DNA from: Anadara kagoshimensis
Taxonomy: Eukaryota > Mollusca > Bivalvia > Arcoida > Arcidae
NCBI GenBank assembly: GCA_021292105.1
Contig: CM037861.1
Span: 52,044,920 to 52,108,919, forward strand
DNA length: 64,000 bases
Direction: 5' to 3'
Shown here: piece after piece, positions 9,235 through 21,089 of the stretch
How the letters are laid out: each line of letters starts with the position of its first letter
How positions within the stretch are numbered: the first letter of the stretch is position 1
The notes under the pieces: model-generated
Told to the model about the DNA's origin: nothing
The model's database searches: none
Seen by the model: the letters and a program-made list of their open reading frames with translations, nothing else
Program-made: the position numbers and the translations under genes

Positions 9235-12200
9235 ATGGCGGACGAAGGGGATGTTGATGTGGAAGAGAATAGAGAAGTTAAAAGCGCCGTGAAGCCATCT
9301 AGACCAACCAGAAAAGCTAATAAGTCTGCTACTTTAAAACAGATTATCCTGAAAAATGAAAAGAATGCACTTGTTCGAAGGGTATGCATCTGGACATTAC
9401 AAATTTTACCGCCTTCTGTCAAGTTTTTCTGATATTTTACAAATCATCTATTTGATACTTATGTTAGACATAAGATTCAAATATAAACGTCTCTTGTATT
9501 TATTTAAGTGTACCTAATATTTTTTTGAAATTATAAACAATTTTTTAACACTTATGGGCCTAGACCGACAAGAGGAAAAATAAATGAGTCATAGTAGACT
9601 CGTATTATTTGTTACATTTTAGTATTTTTACTGCATTTTTAGAACATGCTAAGATGTAAATATTTAACAGATTTTTCAATAAAAGCAGTTAAGATTACTG
9701 ATTTATTTACCTGTCCAAATCAAAACGTTGCCAAATGTCATGTTTTTTGGTTCAACAGTTGTTTCATATGTAACAGGAAAGGGAAAAAATGCAATGGCCA
9801 AAGCGGAACTTGAATCCAGGACCTTCCCAGTACTAGCGGAATGCTCTACCCACTGAGCTACCCAGCCACCTATCGAGTCTGGCCGGCCACATTCCTCGCT
9901 TCCTTTTTTTGATTCAACTACCTTGAATAGAAACAACCAGGTTCCATCACCCTGGGACCTTGCTGTTAGTTGGCCACTTCCCAGGGTCAGGACGAGCCCC
10001 CAAATGTAACAGGAAAGGGAAAAAGACAGGGGCCAAACTAGCACCATCCCAATACTAGCGGAACGCTGTACCCACTGAGCTACCGTCCACCCATCTAGTC
10101 TGGCGCGTCGCACGTATTGCCTTTTGTCACAGTATTGTGCAACAAAATGTATATTGGGCGGTTGTGTGCAATGGTAAAAAATTTGACAAAAAATGGTAGT
10201 GTCTTTAAATTTTAATGTGGCAGAAAAATTAACTATTTTCATATATATATATGGGACTATTCTGATCTGTGCCATGGCAAAAATGAATAATATTGGATTA
10301 TGAAATGTGCTTAAAAGATTCCCTCTGAAGCAGTTTAGTAAATCCAATAATTTTTTTTCATTTATCTTACTGAACAGGTATCTAACATTTTACGGAAAGC
10401 CCATGGAGAGAGAACAAAGGAAGACGTAGATGTATTGACATCATCTCCCGAACTGGCTGACAGATTAAAGAAACAAGCCATAAAAAGAGATGCTGTTAAA
10501 TTACGAACACAAGAGGTAAAATTTATGTTGCTAACATAATGAAGAAATGGTTGACACATGACCAAATGACAACTTATAGTTTAGATTTTACCATCTAAGA
10601 GCTCTTCTGTGATATTGTTTTCTAGGTCACGTGGTGACTGTCACTAAAATTAGATTTTTAGACTGCCAGATCAGGGCTCCAAGTAGGATTTGGTTTTCAC
10701 TAGCCTTCTGGCTACCATGTTTTATTTTTACTAGCCAAGGCCAAAATTTACTAGCCAGGGTTAAATATTTTGGTCGCCAAAACAAAAGTTCCCCGTGATC
10801 ATGCAATGATACAAAAAAGCTGAATTTGTAAAACTTTTAATTCAAATTGAAAGCATAATAAAATTTGACAAATAACTGTGTGCCAGCGGAAGTCGCATAT
10901 CATCACTGTCATCAAGATCCAGATCATAACAAAGTCTTCTGGCCATTCTTTGTAGGCCACCTTCATTTTTGTTGACAACAATTGCGCATTCTATACATAC
11001 AACCGAGAAAATTCATTACACCATTTTGCTAAAAACTTTGGCTCGCTTGATGCGGCAGTGGGCATTTGTTGTTCATTATCGGCAACACATTTTGATTTCG
11101 GAATGGATGGTGTGCCGAAACTGAATGAGGACGATTTCCCTTATGTCCTGCTGGCTCGTTTGGCCATGTTGTTTTCTATAGCAATGTGCAATCCGTTGTA
11201 CGTTTGTATATTAGCAAGGATTATCATAAGTTACAAGCGTTTGTGTGACCTGCATAACACAGACGGGGTTCCTGTGTATATGAGCAGGGGCTATAAACAA
11301 ACTGTATACAACACTAGCAGCCGAGGTGTACCAAATTACATTGTTTACATGATCATCTTGTGGCTAAAAACGATGTTTACATGATCATCTCCTGGTTATA
11401 AAACAATCTCTCTGTATTTATTGATCGCCGTTTGGCGAGTGCATCAGAAATTTACTAGCCATATCTGATTTTTAGTTGCATATGCGAGTAATTTACTCGC
11501 TACTTGGAGCCCTGCAGATGATAACTTGCGTTAGAATTGACCAGTTCCATCAACATTTCCTGCATCAATAGTATATGAAGAGTTCTTAAGTGGGATTGCA
11601 TTTTGGATAAAAAAGTCAATTACATAGGCCGCTATTGCTAAATATTTACAATATGACTGTACCTGTCTTTAAAGAAACCTACAGAAGCAATTGTATTGCA
11701 ATTCCCATGAAAGACAATTTGGGTCATGACAATTGATGTGTATAATTTTTCCCGCAATATTACGTCATGTCCTACACGGGGTCACATGGTCATATCATGC
11801 GCCAACCTCGCATAGCTAAACATTATATCTTACAATGACACATGAGCAGGTATGGAAGAAATAGCACCAAGGATTAAAACAAATCAAAATATTTATTAAA
11901 AGAAAGAATTGTAAACATAAGAAATGACATTTCTGCTCATAGTATTTCAAGGGGTAATGAAAGATGTGTGGTGCATGCCGAATTCAAAATCAAGGGCTTT
12001 GCCCTTCATTGAATTTGGCATGCGTCACACTATTTTCCTGCAATATTATGTCATGTCCTACACTGGGTCACATGGTCATGTCATACGCCAACCTCGCACA
12101 GCTTAAAATTATATCTCACTTGAGCAGGTATGGAAGAAATAGCGCCAAGGATTAAAACAAATCAAAATGTTTATTAAAAGAAAGAATTATAAACATAAGA

Positions 12201-15200
12201 AATGACATTTCTGCTCATGGTATTTCAAGGGGTAAAGCAAAATAGTGTGGTGCATGCCAAATTCAAAATCAAGAGCTTTGCCCTTCATCGAATTTGGCAC
12301 ATGCCACACTATTTTGCATTGCCCTTGAAATACTATGATCAGAATGTCATTTCTTAAATGATAGTAAAGGAGAGGTTTTTGTATGGGGTTATTGGGTCAT
12401 TGGTTCAGCAATTAGCATCTGATATGTTACAGTTAAACTCTCACATTACTTCAGTCACACTGATGATGGCTGGGGACAAGTGTTTTATATAACACTGACT
12501 GTCAGCTTGTTAAATTTCAGAGATTATAAGTAAAATTTTACAAGGCAAAATAGATGTATACATAATGAAACTGTTCAAATGCTTAACACATTATTTGCTT
12601 AGTAATGTTAGTTAAATATTTAGTAAAAGGTTGGTGATGTAAAACATGAGTTACATTTGATTAACTTTATAGACTTTGTGTTATTGTTGTTGTTAATATT
12701 AGTTTTATTATGTCTTGTATCATCTCAGATTGAAGATCCTGCTGATATTATGGAACAAAAATGTCAAAAACTGGCAGCGGCTATTGGTAATTCTACAGAA
12801 GTAGTAGTATATACTGGTGCTGGAATAAGTACAGTATGTATAATATATCATTTTGTATAATATTAAAACTAATTAGTACATCACATCTGACATCCATTAT
12901 TGGATAAGTAAACAAATTAATTAGTTTATTTGGTATAGTATTTACCTCCCCATGACTCTTGGATACCATGTAATAGGATTAGGACTATGCCTTAAAGTAA
13001 TTGTATTCCCTGTAGGATTGTATATGAAAATGATTAAATTGTCCATGGTTGAAATTTTCAGTGTATGCCAGACTGCATTGCTTTAAATTGTGTTGAATGA
13101 TCAAATTAATTTAGAGTGATGAAATTAGTGAATTCATGAAATATGAAATACTGTATCTATCGATTGTTCCCTCAAACCATTCTCCTAAGGTGCAACACCC
13201 TTGCTTGTTGTTTTGAGCACAATACCTCACAAGACATTTTTTTGGAGAAAAGTTCCCAAGTCCATAATAGAATGTATGAATTATACAACCAAACCAATAT
13301 ATATCATTCTTTAATGTTTGTACATAGTATAGAAAGACTTTAGAAGTGACATCCATTGTAAACACTAGATATTCAGATGCTGTTCTTTCTCACAAATATA
13401 TTAACTAATTTGCATTAAACATCTACCACTGACTTGTAGGAAGAAGTGTTGGGAATTTCATCATTGCAATACTTCAACTAATGCACAATATACATGTTAT
13501 CTTACAGGCAGCTTCTATACCAGATTACAGAGGTCCTAATGGTGTGTGGACATTGTTACAGAAAGGACAACAACCAGAGTAAGTCTGTAAAATAGTTCAT
13601 TAGCATACAGATATGAAAACATCAAGGGAACCTGAAATTTCCCCCACTCCCACTACTGCAAATACTGAGCAGGGATGTGGTAATACCCTTCATCCATATG
13701 TGTCTGTGTTTCACATGTATCTTAGATAGGTCCAGACACCAGGGATTTTTCTTGCCAACTCCTTAGGATGAAATTATGAAAAATCAATTGAGAAAATCCA
13801 TATTATGATAAAAAGATACTTATTTTGATATCTTTTAATAATAATCTTGTTATACATGTATTATATTGTAACTGAGACAAAAAGATAGATTTACTTGTAA
13901 TAATAACTTGTATTCATACATCACTGTATGCCTAAATTAGAGTTATTATGCAGATACACAAGCTATGCTGATAACTAGGGCTGCAATCAAGTTTCTTGAA
14001 TTTTTCCCTCCAGTTTTAGGGGGAAATTGCACTTTTGACCATTGGGATTTGGTCCTTTTACTGGACTCAGTGGGTGGCCAGAAAGATGCACAGGAAGAGG
14101 GTCTAATTATTAATGGATGTTTAAATTTATTATCTTCTACAACAAAGGGCTTAATTTAGCTTCACAAATTTAGATATTTATTTATTTATTTAGACTGATA
14201 ACTTGTTTCTGTTTTACAGAGCTCAGGATTTAAGTGATGCTGAACCTACCTTTACTCACATGTGTATAACAAAATTATACAAAGAAGGCCATGTAAGTAC
14301 CGTAAAAACCCATGTAATTTGCGCCGTTTTTTTAGTAAAAATAAAGTTGGAAGGTGGTGCGTAAATTAAATAAGTAGATCATTTTCCAATCCCCCCCCTT
14401 CTGTTGACTGTTATATATAGATGCTATTTCGCACATTTTTACACACACACACACACACACGCACTTTATCATTTCCACAAGTTGAGAATGGAAGAGGAAA
14501 TCAAATATACATGTCCATGTAAATATAAAATGTTACTGAAAAATTTGAAAAATAAGCATGTTTTATTTTGACTTAATTGATGATTAAATGAAAGGGCTAA
14601 ATTTTGTCATTTATTGTCAAAATTTACAGGTTAAGGAGTTATCAAAATAATAATAAGCCAGAAGAGAGAATACACTTATTAAAGTTTAGGTTAGACACTC
14701 CTGATCATGTAAAGTTCACAAGTTAAAGATAATTGATAAAATCTGAATTAAAATGTCAGTATAACTAATCTGGCATCTTCACAATGAAGAGGGTAATAGC
14801 AAGTATGTAAATATGTATTTTCATTTGTCAACCATATTAAAATCACACTGGTTATTTTAGGTGAAGTATGTTGTTTCCCAAAACTGTGATGGTCTACATG
14901 TGAGAAGTGGGTTACCAAGAAATGTGTTGTCAGAAGTTCATGGGAATATGTATTTAGAGGTAATGGCATATACATGTAATCAGCTTTAGTTATTTCTGGG
15001 GTATCAAAGAACAAAACCCATTTTAGATCTCACAAATCTATGTATAGTCAACTATTAATTTATAATTTGAATGAATTTTGTTTTCTCAATTCAAATATCA
15101 TTCAAATGTTATGCATGTTTGTCATTCTTTCAAAATAATTACATTTATCTAGGAACCCCATGAATAAGTCTCTGGTGGAAACTTGTGATTTAAATCAAAA

Positions 15201-18200
15201 TGTTTGGTTACTGGTTTTGAAATGGAATTCCTGGAAACTTGTAATCAAAATGAAAGTCCCTAAAAAGTTGTTATCAAAACAGAGGTCCGTCTCTCAAAAA
15301 TTGATACAAAATGGGAGTCCCATCTCTTGAGACTAAGTTTTAATCAAAATGAAAGCTGCTAGAAATTATAATCAAAATTGAAGCCCCTGAAAGTCAAATG
15401 TCCTTGGAGTTGCCATTGTTTTAGTGGATTGGCTCTCTCACTGTATTGTGTTACCTTAATAATATAGTAAGTAGAGAGAGATAAGGTTTGATATAATGTC
15501 CTTTTTGTGTTTTAGATTTGCACAAATTGTAAACCACAAAGAGATTATATACGACTGTTTGATGTGACGGAAAAGACAGGTGTCCGTAGACATTATACAG
15601 ATCGTAATTGTCACATGTGTGGCAAAAAACTCAGGGATACTATTGTTCATTTTGGAGAAAAAGGAGGATTAAAATCCCCTTACAGATGGAAGCAAGCAGC
15701 AAGGGCAGCTAATAACTGTGATATTATTCTTTGTCTGGGAACAAGCTTAAAAGTAAGTTTATATTATGAAGCCAACAGTTAATGGCAACTTAAACAGAGG
15801 ATACACAATGATAACTTCTGGGTTTATTAAGCCTCCTGTATAAACTGAAGGGGTAGTGTTCAATTTCAGATTTTTCATGGAGGGGGTGGGTTTAAAAGAT
15901 TTCCATCTTGAATACCATAGCATCAACATCTTTGCATTTATGTAAAGTTTAATATGGCACTAAGGTCTAAACAATAGGGTCATTTTTCAAAATAAGGGGT
16001 CAGCAGCCCACTAAGGTCTTAACAGTGGGGTCGTTTTGCAATATAATGGGTCAGTGGCCCTATTGCCCCTTCTAGAATTAACACTATAACAGTTAATATT
16101 CTCATTGTTTAGTTTTTTTGTGGACAAAAGAGAAGTTTTCTATTACATGTATTTTAAATGACATAATTATGCAATTGAGCTATGCTTTTCTTACAGCTGT
16201 TGTCTATTCAAACCAAGCATTGTTTTATTTGTAAAGCATAATTTTTAATGTACAGATTTTAAAGAAATACAGTTGTCTTTGGTGCATGGATAGGAGATTG
16301 AAACAACGTCCTGACTTATATATTGTTAATCTACAGTGGACCCCAAAAGATGAAGTGGCAACCCTTAAGATTAATGGTAACCTATTTATAAATTAAATCA
16401 GATGATTAGGCTGTTATTGAATCAGAACTATTAGGGTTAGAATACAATTTATCTGTTTAGAAGTGTCAAAGGACAGACTTTTATACTCAGTCGGGTAGCA
16501 AGTGTTTCGTGTTAATTCAGATGTATCTGTCTGTTAGAAAATTAGGCTGGTAATGGATGAGAATCATAAAGATTATAATACAACTTATCTATCTGTTCAT
16601 ATATGCAGATATCATTTTATCTTATAAGTGTCAATAAACAAACTTTTGTACTTTGTGTATACATAATTTTAATAGAAATGCCAGATTTTAATAAGAATTA
16701 TAATAAAAAGTAAAGGTAAGGTACTGATTGTCTATATCAGTTAACAGGTTATCAAAAACAAAATATTGTTTGCAGCAAAATGTAAGTGAGACGACAAATG
16801 ATCAGGCACATTATTTGTCACAAGTTGTTTGATTACCTAGAATAAAAAAGACTGTTTGCTTTTATCAAAACTATATATTAATCTATGTGTGCCTGTCAGT
16901 CTCAACATTTGTCTGTCAAGTTGGTTTCTGTGTAATGACTTTTAGAAGAAAAAGTTCAGATGTCACCTGAACTATCTGCTTTAAGTCATAGAGAATTGTT
17001 TTTGTTGGAAAGCTCACCTCTACCCTTTTGCCAACTTTATTTACAATTTCCTCTAATATACAATGTTATAACCTACACTCAAGATATGCAGATCAAACAA
17101 GTTTAATGTTAATAAAAATGACTTGCTGTAAGTAGGAAATTTTTTTGTGTTTGCTTTATTTTTGCAATTATTCACAAGAGTAACAAAAGCAGATATAAAG
17201 CTTTCATTAATATTTAATTTTGATATGAAATAGCTTGCATTCACACAGCCTATCAACTGGCCACATAAAAATAAAATTACATGAATAGATAAGAATAAAT
17301 TGAAATGGCTATTCTTGAGAAATTTATCCCATGCAAAAAATTCTTGATTTACTTTTTTTGTCAACAAATGTATGTTTTCTTTTTAAGTTTAGGCTTTGAT
17401 ACACATAATAGATGTTTTTTTTTATTGACAGGGAGATGTGATGCTGTACTGAAGAGAGTGATGGAAATTTTAAGAATACCAATTCCAGTTTACAGAAGGT
17501 ATGATGATTTCAAATGCCCCCTAAATATTGGCTATCCTACACAAAGTGCAGAAAAGTTTTTGCCACTTATGCCTTCTTGTGCAGAACTGGCTATGCCAGT
17601 TAAGCCTTATTGACATTAGTGTCAAGGTCCAATCTTAAAGTTTATAGATGGGCTATTTTCAGTTACCTTAATATTTATTCCGGCTGGATCAATGGTTCAA
17701 AATAAGTTTTCTCTTAAAATCTGTTGGAGTTTTTAACATACCTATACAATACTTCGGTCACTTTGTTGATTGACATCATTTCAACAAAAAATTTAATTGA
17801 GCATGGAGTAATGACTAAAATAAAAATTGAAATAAGTGATGGTTTTAATAATGATTAAAAAGTAAGTAAGACACCTGTATGCTGTTATAAGAAAAATTAT
17901 TTGATCATCCAAAAACTCTGCCTGTTTACCCTTTCCAAGGTATCCAATCTAGTCTCAATAAGGCGGTTGTATTAGTCTTTGGCTTACAGTTGCAGTTTTC
18001 AGTATCAAGCTTTTGTCATTGATATGCTAATAAACCAGATTCTGTCTGACATAGATGTACTTGCAACCTTGACCTCTCCAATATGACCTTAGTTGAAGGT
18101 CATGACACACATTTGGACCATGAAGATTCTTCATGTGAAGTTTCATGAGAGTCCTCCAAAGCATTGATGAAATATGGCCTGGACACAATTTTACATGGAC

Positions 18201-19534
18201 GGACAGACAGAGGAGACAAGACAGACAGACGGACATGGCGATTTCTATATACCCCCTCAAACTAGTTTGCAGGGGTATAAATTTAAGTCATGATTTTGAC
18301 TATTAAGTGATTGTTGTTATGCAACTTCGTTAGATTTCGAATTTAAATGAGTTTCTCTTTTTATCTTTACAGGGAGGAGGATGCCATTTTTACAATGGCA
18401 GTGTCTTTGAAACTAAGCGAGTATAAAACAACAAGTAAAAAAATACTAGCAACTCCGAAACATTTCAGAAAGAGAAAACGTAAAAAAGTATCAAGTAATG
18501 ACTATGATCAGTTTGAAGAGAAAAAACCAACTGTCAGATCAAGTACTGACGATGGCTCACACATCAAAAGTGAAGGTATAAACAGTCATGATGATGAACA
18601 AAGGAATGGTATTCATAGAGGGTTGAATGGATTAAGTTTTACACAGACTAGTTTATCAACTCCTCATATTCCATTACAAACTTCACCGCTTGATCTTTCA
18701 GTATCAAACCAGTCTCAATTATCTAGTAACTTTGCTAGAAATTGGTCACATGATCTCTTTAGTGTATTCTTAGCCAATCAAAATCTTCTGTTGGCAAGTC
18801 AACAACAATTGGATATATGTACGACTTGTTTAGCCAATCGTAGACTAGGACAGCAATGTACATGTGTAAATTCTGGATTATCCCTTCCAGCTGGTTTAAT
18901 GGCCCCAGACATAAATAGTTTACTCTCATACCAGAGTATGCAACTAATGAGGAACATGTTTCTGGGAAATTCATCCATGCATCTTCCATTTCCAGGATTT
19001 TCACCATATGCATCGTCATCGTCATCATCATTATCATCAGTCTTCCAACCCCCACAGAGAGTTGAAACAGTTTTAAGAGACCATTGCTACCTCAATAAAC
19101 AACAAATGCAACAACTTTCGCCAAAACAGAACAAAGATGTCAGTAAGTCTTCCAAACTGTGTAACGACAGTGGACAAAGCCAAAAGGTCAAAGTTGAAAC
19201 TGCGACATCCCCGTTGAAACCTTGTAGTAGTTATATAAAAGACAGTGATCTCACACTAGATACTGATAATAATACTCAGAAGATTAGAACAATGTGCAAG
19301 CTAGAACGCTCTATATCTCAGGACGATCGACCCCCAGAGGTACTACCTCAGAGTAAATCTGAAGTCGAGTTAATAGAAACAGAAACAAATGAGACTGAAC
19401 CTGAAAATAGTGTCTGTAAAAAACCAAAACTCACCCGTAGTGCATCTGTCCCAGGATGGTTCGGTAAAGGCCTCAATATCAGGAAGAAAGAGATTCTAAG
19501 AGAACAATTATTCAGGGAGAGACAACTGTTTTGA
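9235..19534 (+). CDS. SIRT7: NAD+-dependent deacylase sirtuin-7 with long C-terminal extension
   Basis: Coding exons: 9235-9381, 10378-10515, 12729-12833, 13508-13578, 14220-14292, 14861-14959, 15516-15752, 16256-16376, 17432-17498 and 18373-19534. They join in phase to 739 codons. The start ATG lies in AAGATGGCG. Domains: basic N-terminus with VSNILRKA (50-57), NAD+ motif TGAGIST (124-130) followed by [21 protein letters not shown], catalytic His about 205 in HGNM, zinc cysteines about 213/216 and 243/246, then VNLQWTPKD. These strings are diagnostic of SIRT7, a chromatin and nucleolar class IV sirtuin. The last exon begins with the conserved IFTMAVSLK-like block and ends with GWFGKG, as in vertebrate SIRT7. 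Between them lie over 300 residues of low-complexity sequence with a basic RKRKRKK signal. Human SIRT7 has 400 residues; fly Sirt7 is also long. Introns hold many repeats. Confidence 0.96.
9700..10115 (-). mobile_element. Two tandem tRNA-derived SINE-like units in SIRT7 intron 1
   Basis: On the minus strand two units each contain a tRNA-like A-box region (GGTAGCTCAGTGGGTA, one near 9850-9870 and one near 10065-10085). The left unit also has a B-box-like GGATTCAAGTTCC. Each is followed by ccctttcctgtta, on the plus strand taacaggaaaggg at 9771 and 10008. They look like a dimeric or tandemly inserted SINE. The right unit is more diverged. Confidence 0.65.
10672..11514. mobile_element. Non-autonomous DNA transposon, 5-bp target duplication, hAT-like ends
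   Basis: Terminal inverted repeats CAGGGCTCCAAGTAG and CTACTTGGAGCCCTG bound an 843-bp element in SIRT7 intron 2. The flanks carry cagat on both sides (10667-10671 and 11515-11519). No transposase is encoded; the open frame at 11058-11384 has no recognisable domain. The CAGGG start fits hAT-related families, some of which make 5-bp duplications; class is inferred. Confidence 0.8.
11742..12195. repeat. Tandem duplication flanking a foldback element
   Basis: A block of about 296 bp starting near gcaatattacgtcatgtcc (about 11754) is repeated from about 12040. Both copies include the text from gggtcacatggtcat to gagcaggtatggaagaaa and on to aagaaatgacatttctgctc. The second copy runs into the foldback at 12196-12356. 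Confidence 0.7.
12196..12356. mobile_element. Foldback element with arms of about 67 bp
   Basis: The left arm (12196-12264) and right arm (12290-12356) are reverse complements with few mismatches, both holding tatttcaaggg, gcaaaatagtgtgg and gccaaattc strings, and a 25-bp loop separates them. Transcribed as part of the SIRT7 pre-mRNA it would form a long hairpin. It is MITE-like and has no ORF. Confidence 0.75.
14441..14462. repeat. (CA)n microsatellite
   Basis: About 11 CA units in SIRT7 intron 5. Confidence 0.95.
15165..15405. repeat. Degenerate tandem repeat in SIRT7 intron 6
   Basis: Diverged copies of a unit of about 40 bp alternate ttgtaatcaaaat-like and gaaagtccct-like strings. Non-coding. 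Confidence 0.55.
17499..17824 (+). other. Possible alternative SIRT7 terminal exon (readthrough of exon 9)
   Basis: If the exon 9 donor (AG followed by gtatga at 17499) is not used, the frame stays open for 38 more codons to the TGA at 17611-17613, encoding a non-repetitive tail with [14 protein letters not shown]. An AATAAA lies at about 17819-17824. The product would be about 390 residues, near the vertebrate SIRT7 length, but would lack the conserved GWFGKG end. This could simply be a chance open stretch. Confidence 0.3.
18040..18285. repeat. Dispersed repeat in SIRT7 intron 9
   Basis: It contains gaccttagttgaaggtca, a block with acatggacggacagacag and a GGGGTATA-like end. This is the general form of a repeat common in mollusc genomes (named from general knowledge). 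No ORF. Confidence 0.55.
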
Positions 19535-19626
19535 AAACTAATGATATTTATATACTTTGTTTTAGAAAAAATAAGTATAAGACTTCTTTTTCAGATTTCT
19601 TTAGTCTGTTCTCTTTGGTATTTTTG

Positions 19627-19844
19627 GTCCGGTTGTTCAAAGCTCTGTTAGCGTAACCAGTTGGTTAACCGAAATATGTATTTTGTGTTTTAAGCAATAT
19701 TTCTGAAATTTTTTAAAGTTAATGCACACAATTGTTAGAGTTTAAGTCAAAACTATTTTTATGTCACATATTTTCAACATTGATAATAATTTGAATTTTC
19801 ACAATCGATTTGGTCAAGCTTATTGAGCTTTGAACAGCCAGGAC
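19627..19844. mobile_element. MITE in the SIRT7 3' untranslated region
   Basis: The ends are imperfect inverted repeats of about 19 bp: GTCCGGTTGTTCAAAGCTC at the left and, inverted, GTCCTGGCTGTTCAAAGCTC at the right. Length is about 218 bp and there is no ORF. A related half-element starts near 41380 (ctggttgttcaaatctcc). It lies between the SIRT7 stop and the likely poly(A) signal. Confidence 0.65.
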
Positions 19845-20018
19845 AGGATGATTTATATCTTTTTGTCCATTTATCTGTGATTGCCTTTGTTTGAATTACA
19901 TTTACATTTATTGCCAATGGTTTTTATGTTGAAATTCAAACAAAATTAATTTATTATTTAATTATTTGGGTTGCCCATGTACCATGTGGTCCCACTTTAC
20001 ATTTTGTAAAATGATTAC

Positions 20019-20024
20019 AATAAA
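20019..20024 (+). terminator. Candidate SIRT7 poly(A) signal
   Basis: AATAAA lies 485 bp after the SIRT7 stop codon, in attacaataaaacttc. It is the first canonical hexamer I found after the MITE in the 3' region. Confidence 0.4.
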
Positions 20025-20141
20025 ACTTCAATACATTGCCACCATTTGTTCAGTTAGATTTTGGTATTATTAACGGCTTTGGTGATATTATGAAGTAAAA
20101 CAAGATTTTATTGTATTTCCAATGTATGTAGAATCACATTA

Positions 20142-20430
20142 TTTAAGTTGCATATTTCCAGAAAATTGGGATGATAACCTACAAAAACAATCTGTCTACA
20201 TAAATCTTAGCAAATATCACATGGTCCATGGTAAATCCAATTAGACATTTCCAATTATTTATTTGATGATATTAATTGAGAATTAATTAGTTCTTTAAGT
20301 TGCATATTTCCAGAAATTTGGGTTGGTAACCTACAAAAACAATCTGTCTACATAAATCTCAGCAAATATCACATGGTCCATGGTAAACCCAATTAGACAT
20401 TTCCAATTATTTATATGATGATGTTTAATA
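20142..20430. repeat. Tandem duplication, unit 152 bp
   Basis: Two near-identical copies (about 20142-20273 and 20294-20422) share the run from tttaagttgcatatttcc through cacatggtccatggtaaa to attagacatttccaatt. Confidence 0.85.
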
Positions 20431-20891
20431 AAGTTTTAACTAGTTTTTTAACATGACATTTTGGCTACATGTACATGCAATATTTTACAACAATCAGGGA
20501 TTGAAGAAACCAGGCTGCATGAACATTAGTTTACACTTTAGTTGTTATCATTAATGTTAAACATTAATTTTGTAAATAACCAATGTAAATCATGCTTCAT
20601 GCGACAACTATTTAGTATTCAGTTAAGTCTCATAATTTACCATGTTATAAATTTTTCCAAAAAAGTACTTTATTCTTTCAAATAAGTGTTCATTATAATC
20701 CACTCACAGTGAAAGTAAATATATTGAGTTAAAGTTATACAATGTATAATCAAAATATGTACAATGTATATTTATACTACCATATACATTGTACATATAC
20801 AAGTCTTGCCAAATCCAGCTGTATTACATATTATACATGTAATTTGTTTTATCTTCGGAGTTTATATTTATACCTACTGTAAACGTATATA

Positions 20892-21078
20892 CAGTAAAAC
20901 CTCGTTATAATGCCCCTCGATAGCTTTGCCACCTCGCTTATCGCCACACTATTTTGAAGTCCCAAAATCCATTTTGTTTATGTTTTTCTTTATCCACCTC
21001 CCCCGATTTATCGCCAAACCCCTTTATAATGCCAAAATCTGACTGAACAAATGGTGGCAATGAATTGAGGTTTTACTG
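20892..21078. mobile_element. pogo-like MITE with TA target duplication
   Basis: Terminal inverted repeats CAGTAAAACCTC and GAGGTTTTACTG enclose 187 bp and are flanked by TA on both sides. The interior repeats the theme ttataatgcc and ttatcgcca. The end sequence resembles Tc1/mariner-pogo elements; no transposase is present. Confidence 0.75.
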
Positions 21079-21089
21079 TATTTATTCTT

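Noticed and set aside
11058-11384. 108-codon open frame in SIRT7 intron 2
   Set aside because: It lies inside the 843-bp transposon, has no recognisable domain, and the composition does not look coding.
18759-19055. Minus-strand open frame opposite SIRT7 exon 10
   Set aside because: Antisense shadow of the long last exon of SIRT7; no domain or splice evidence.
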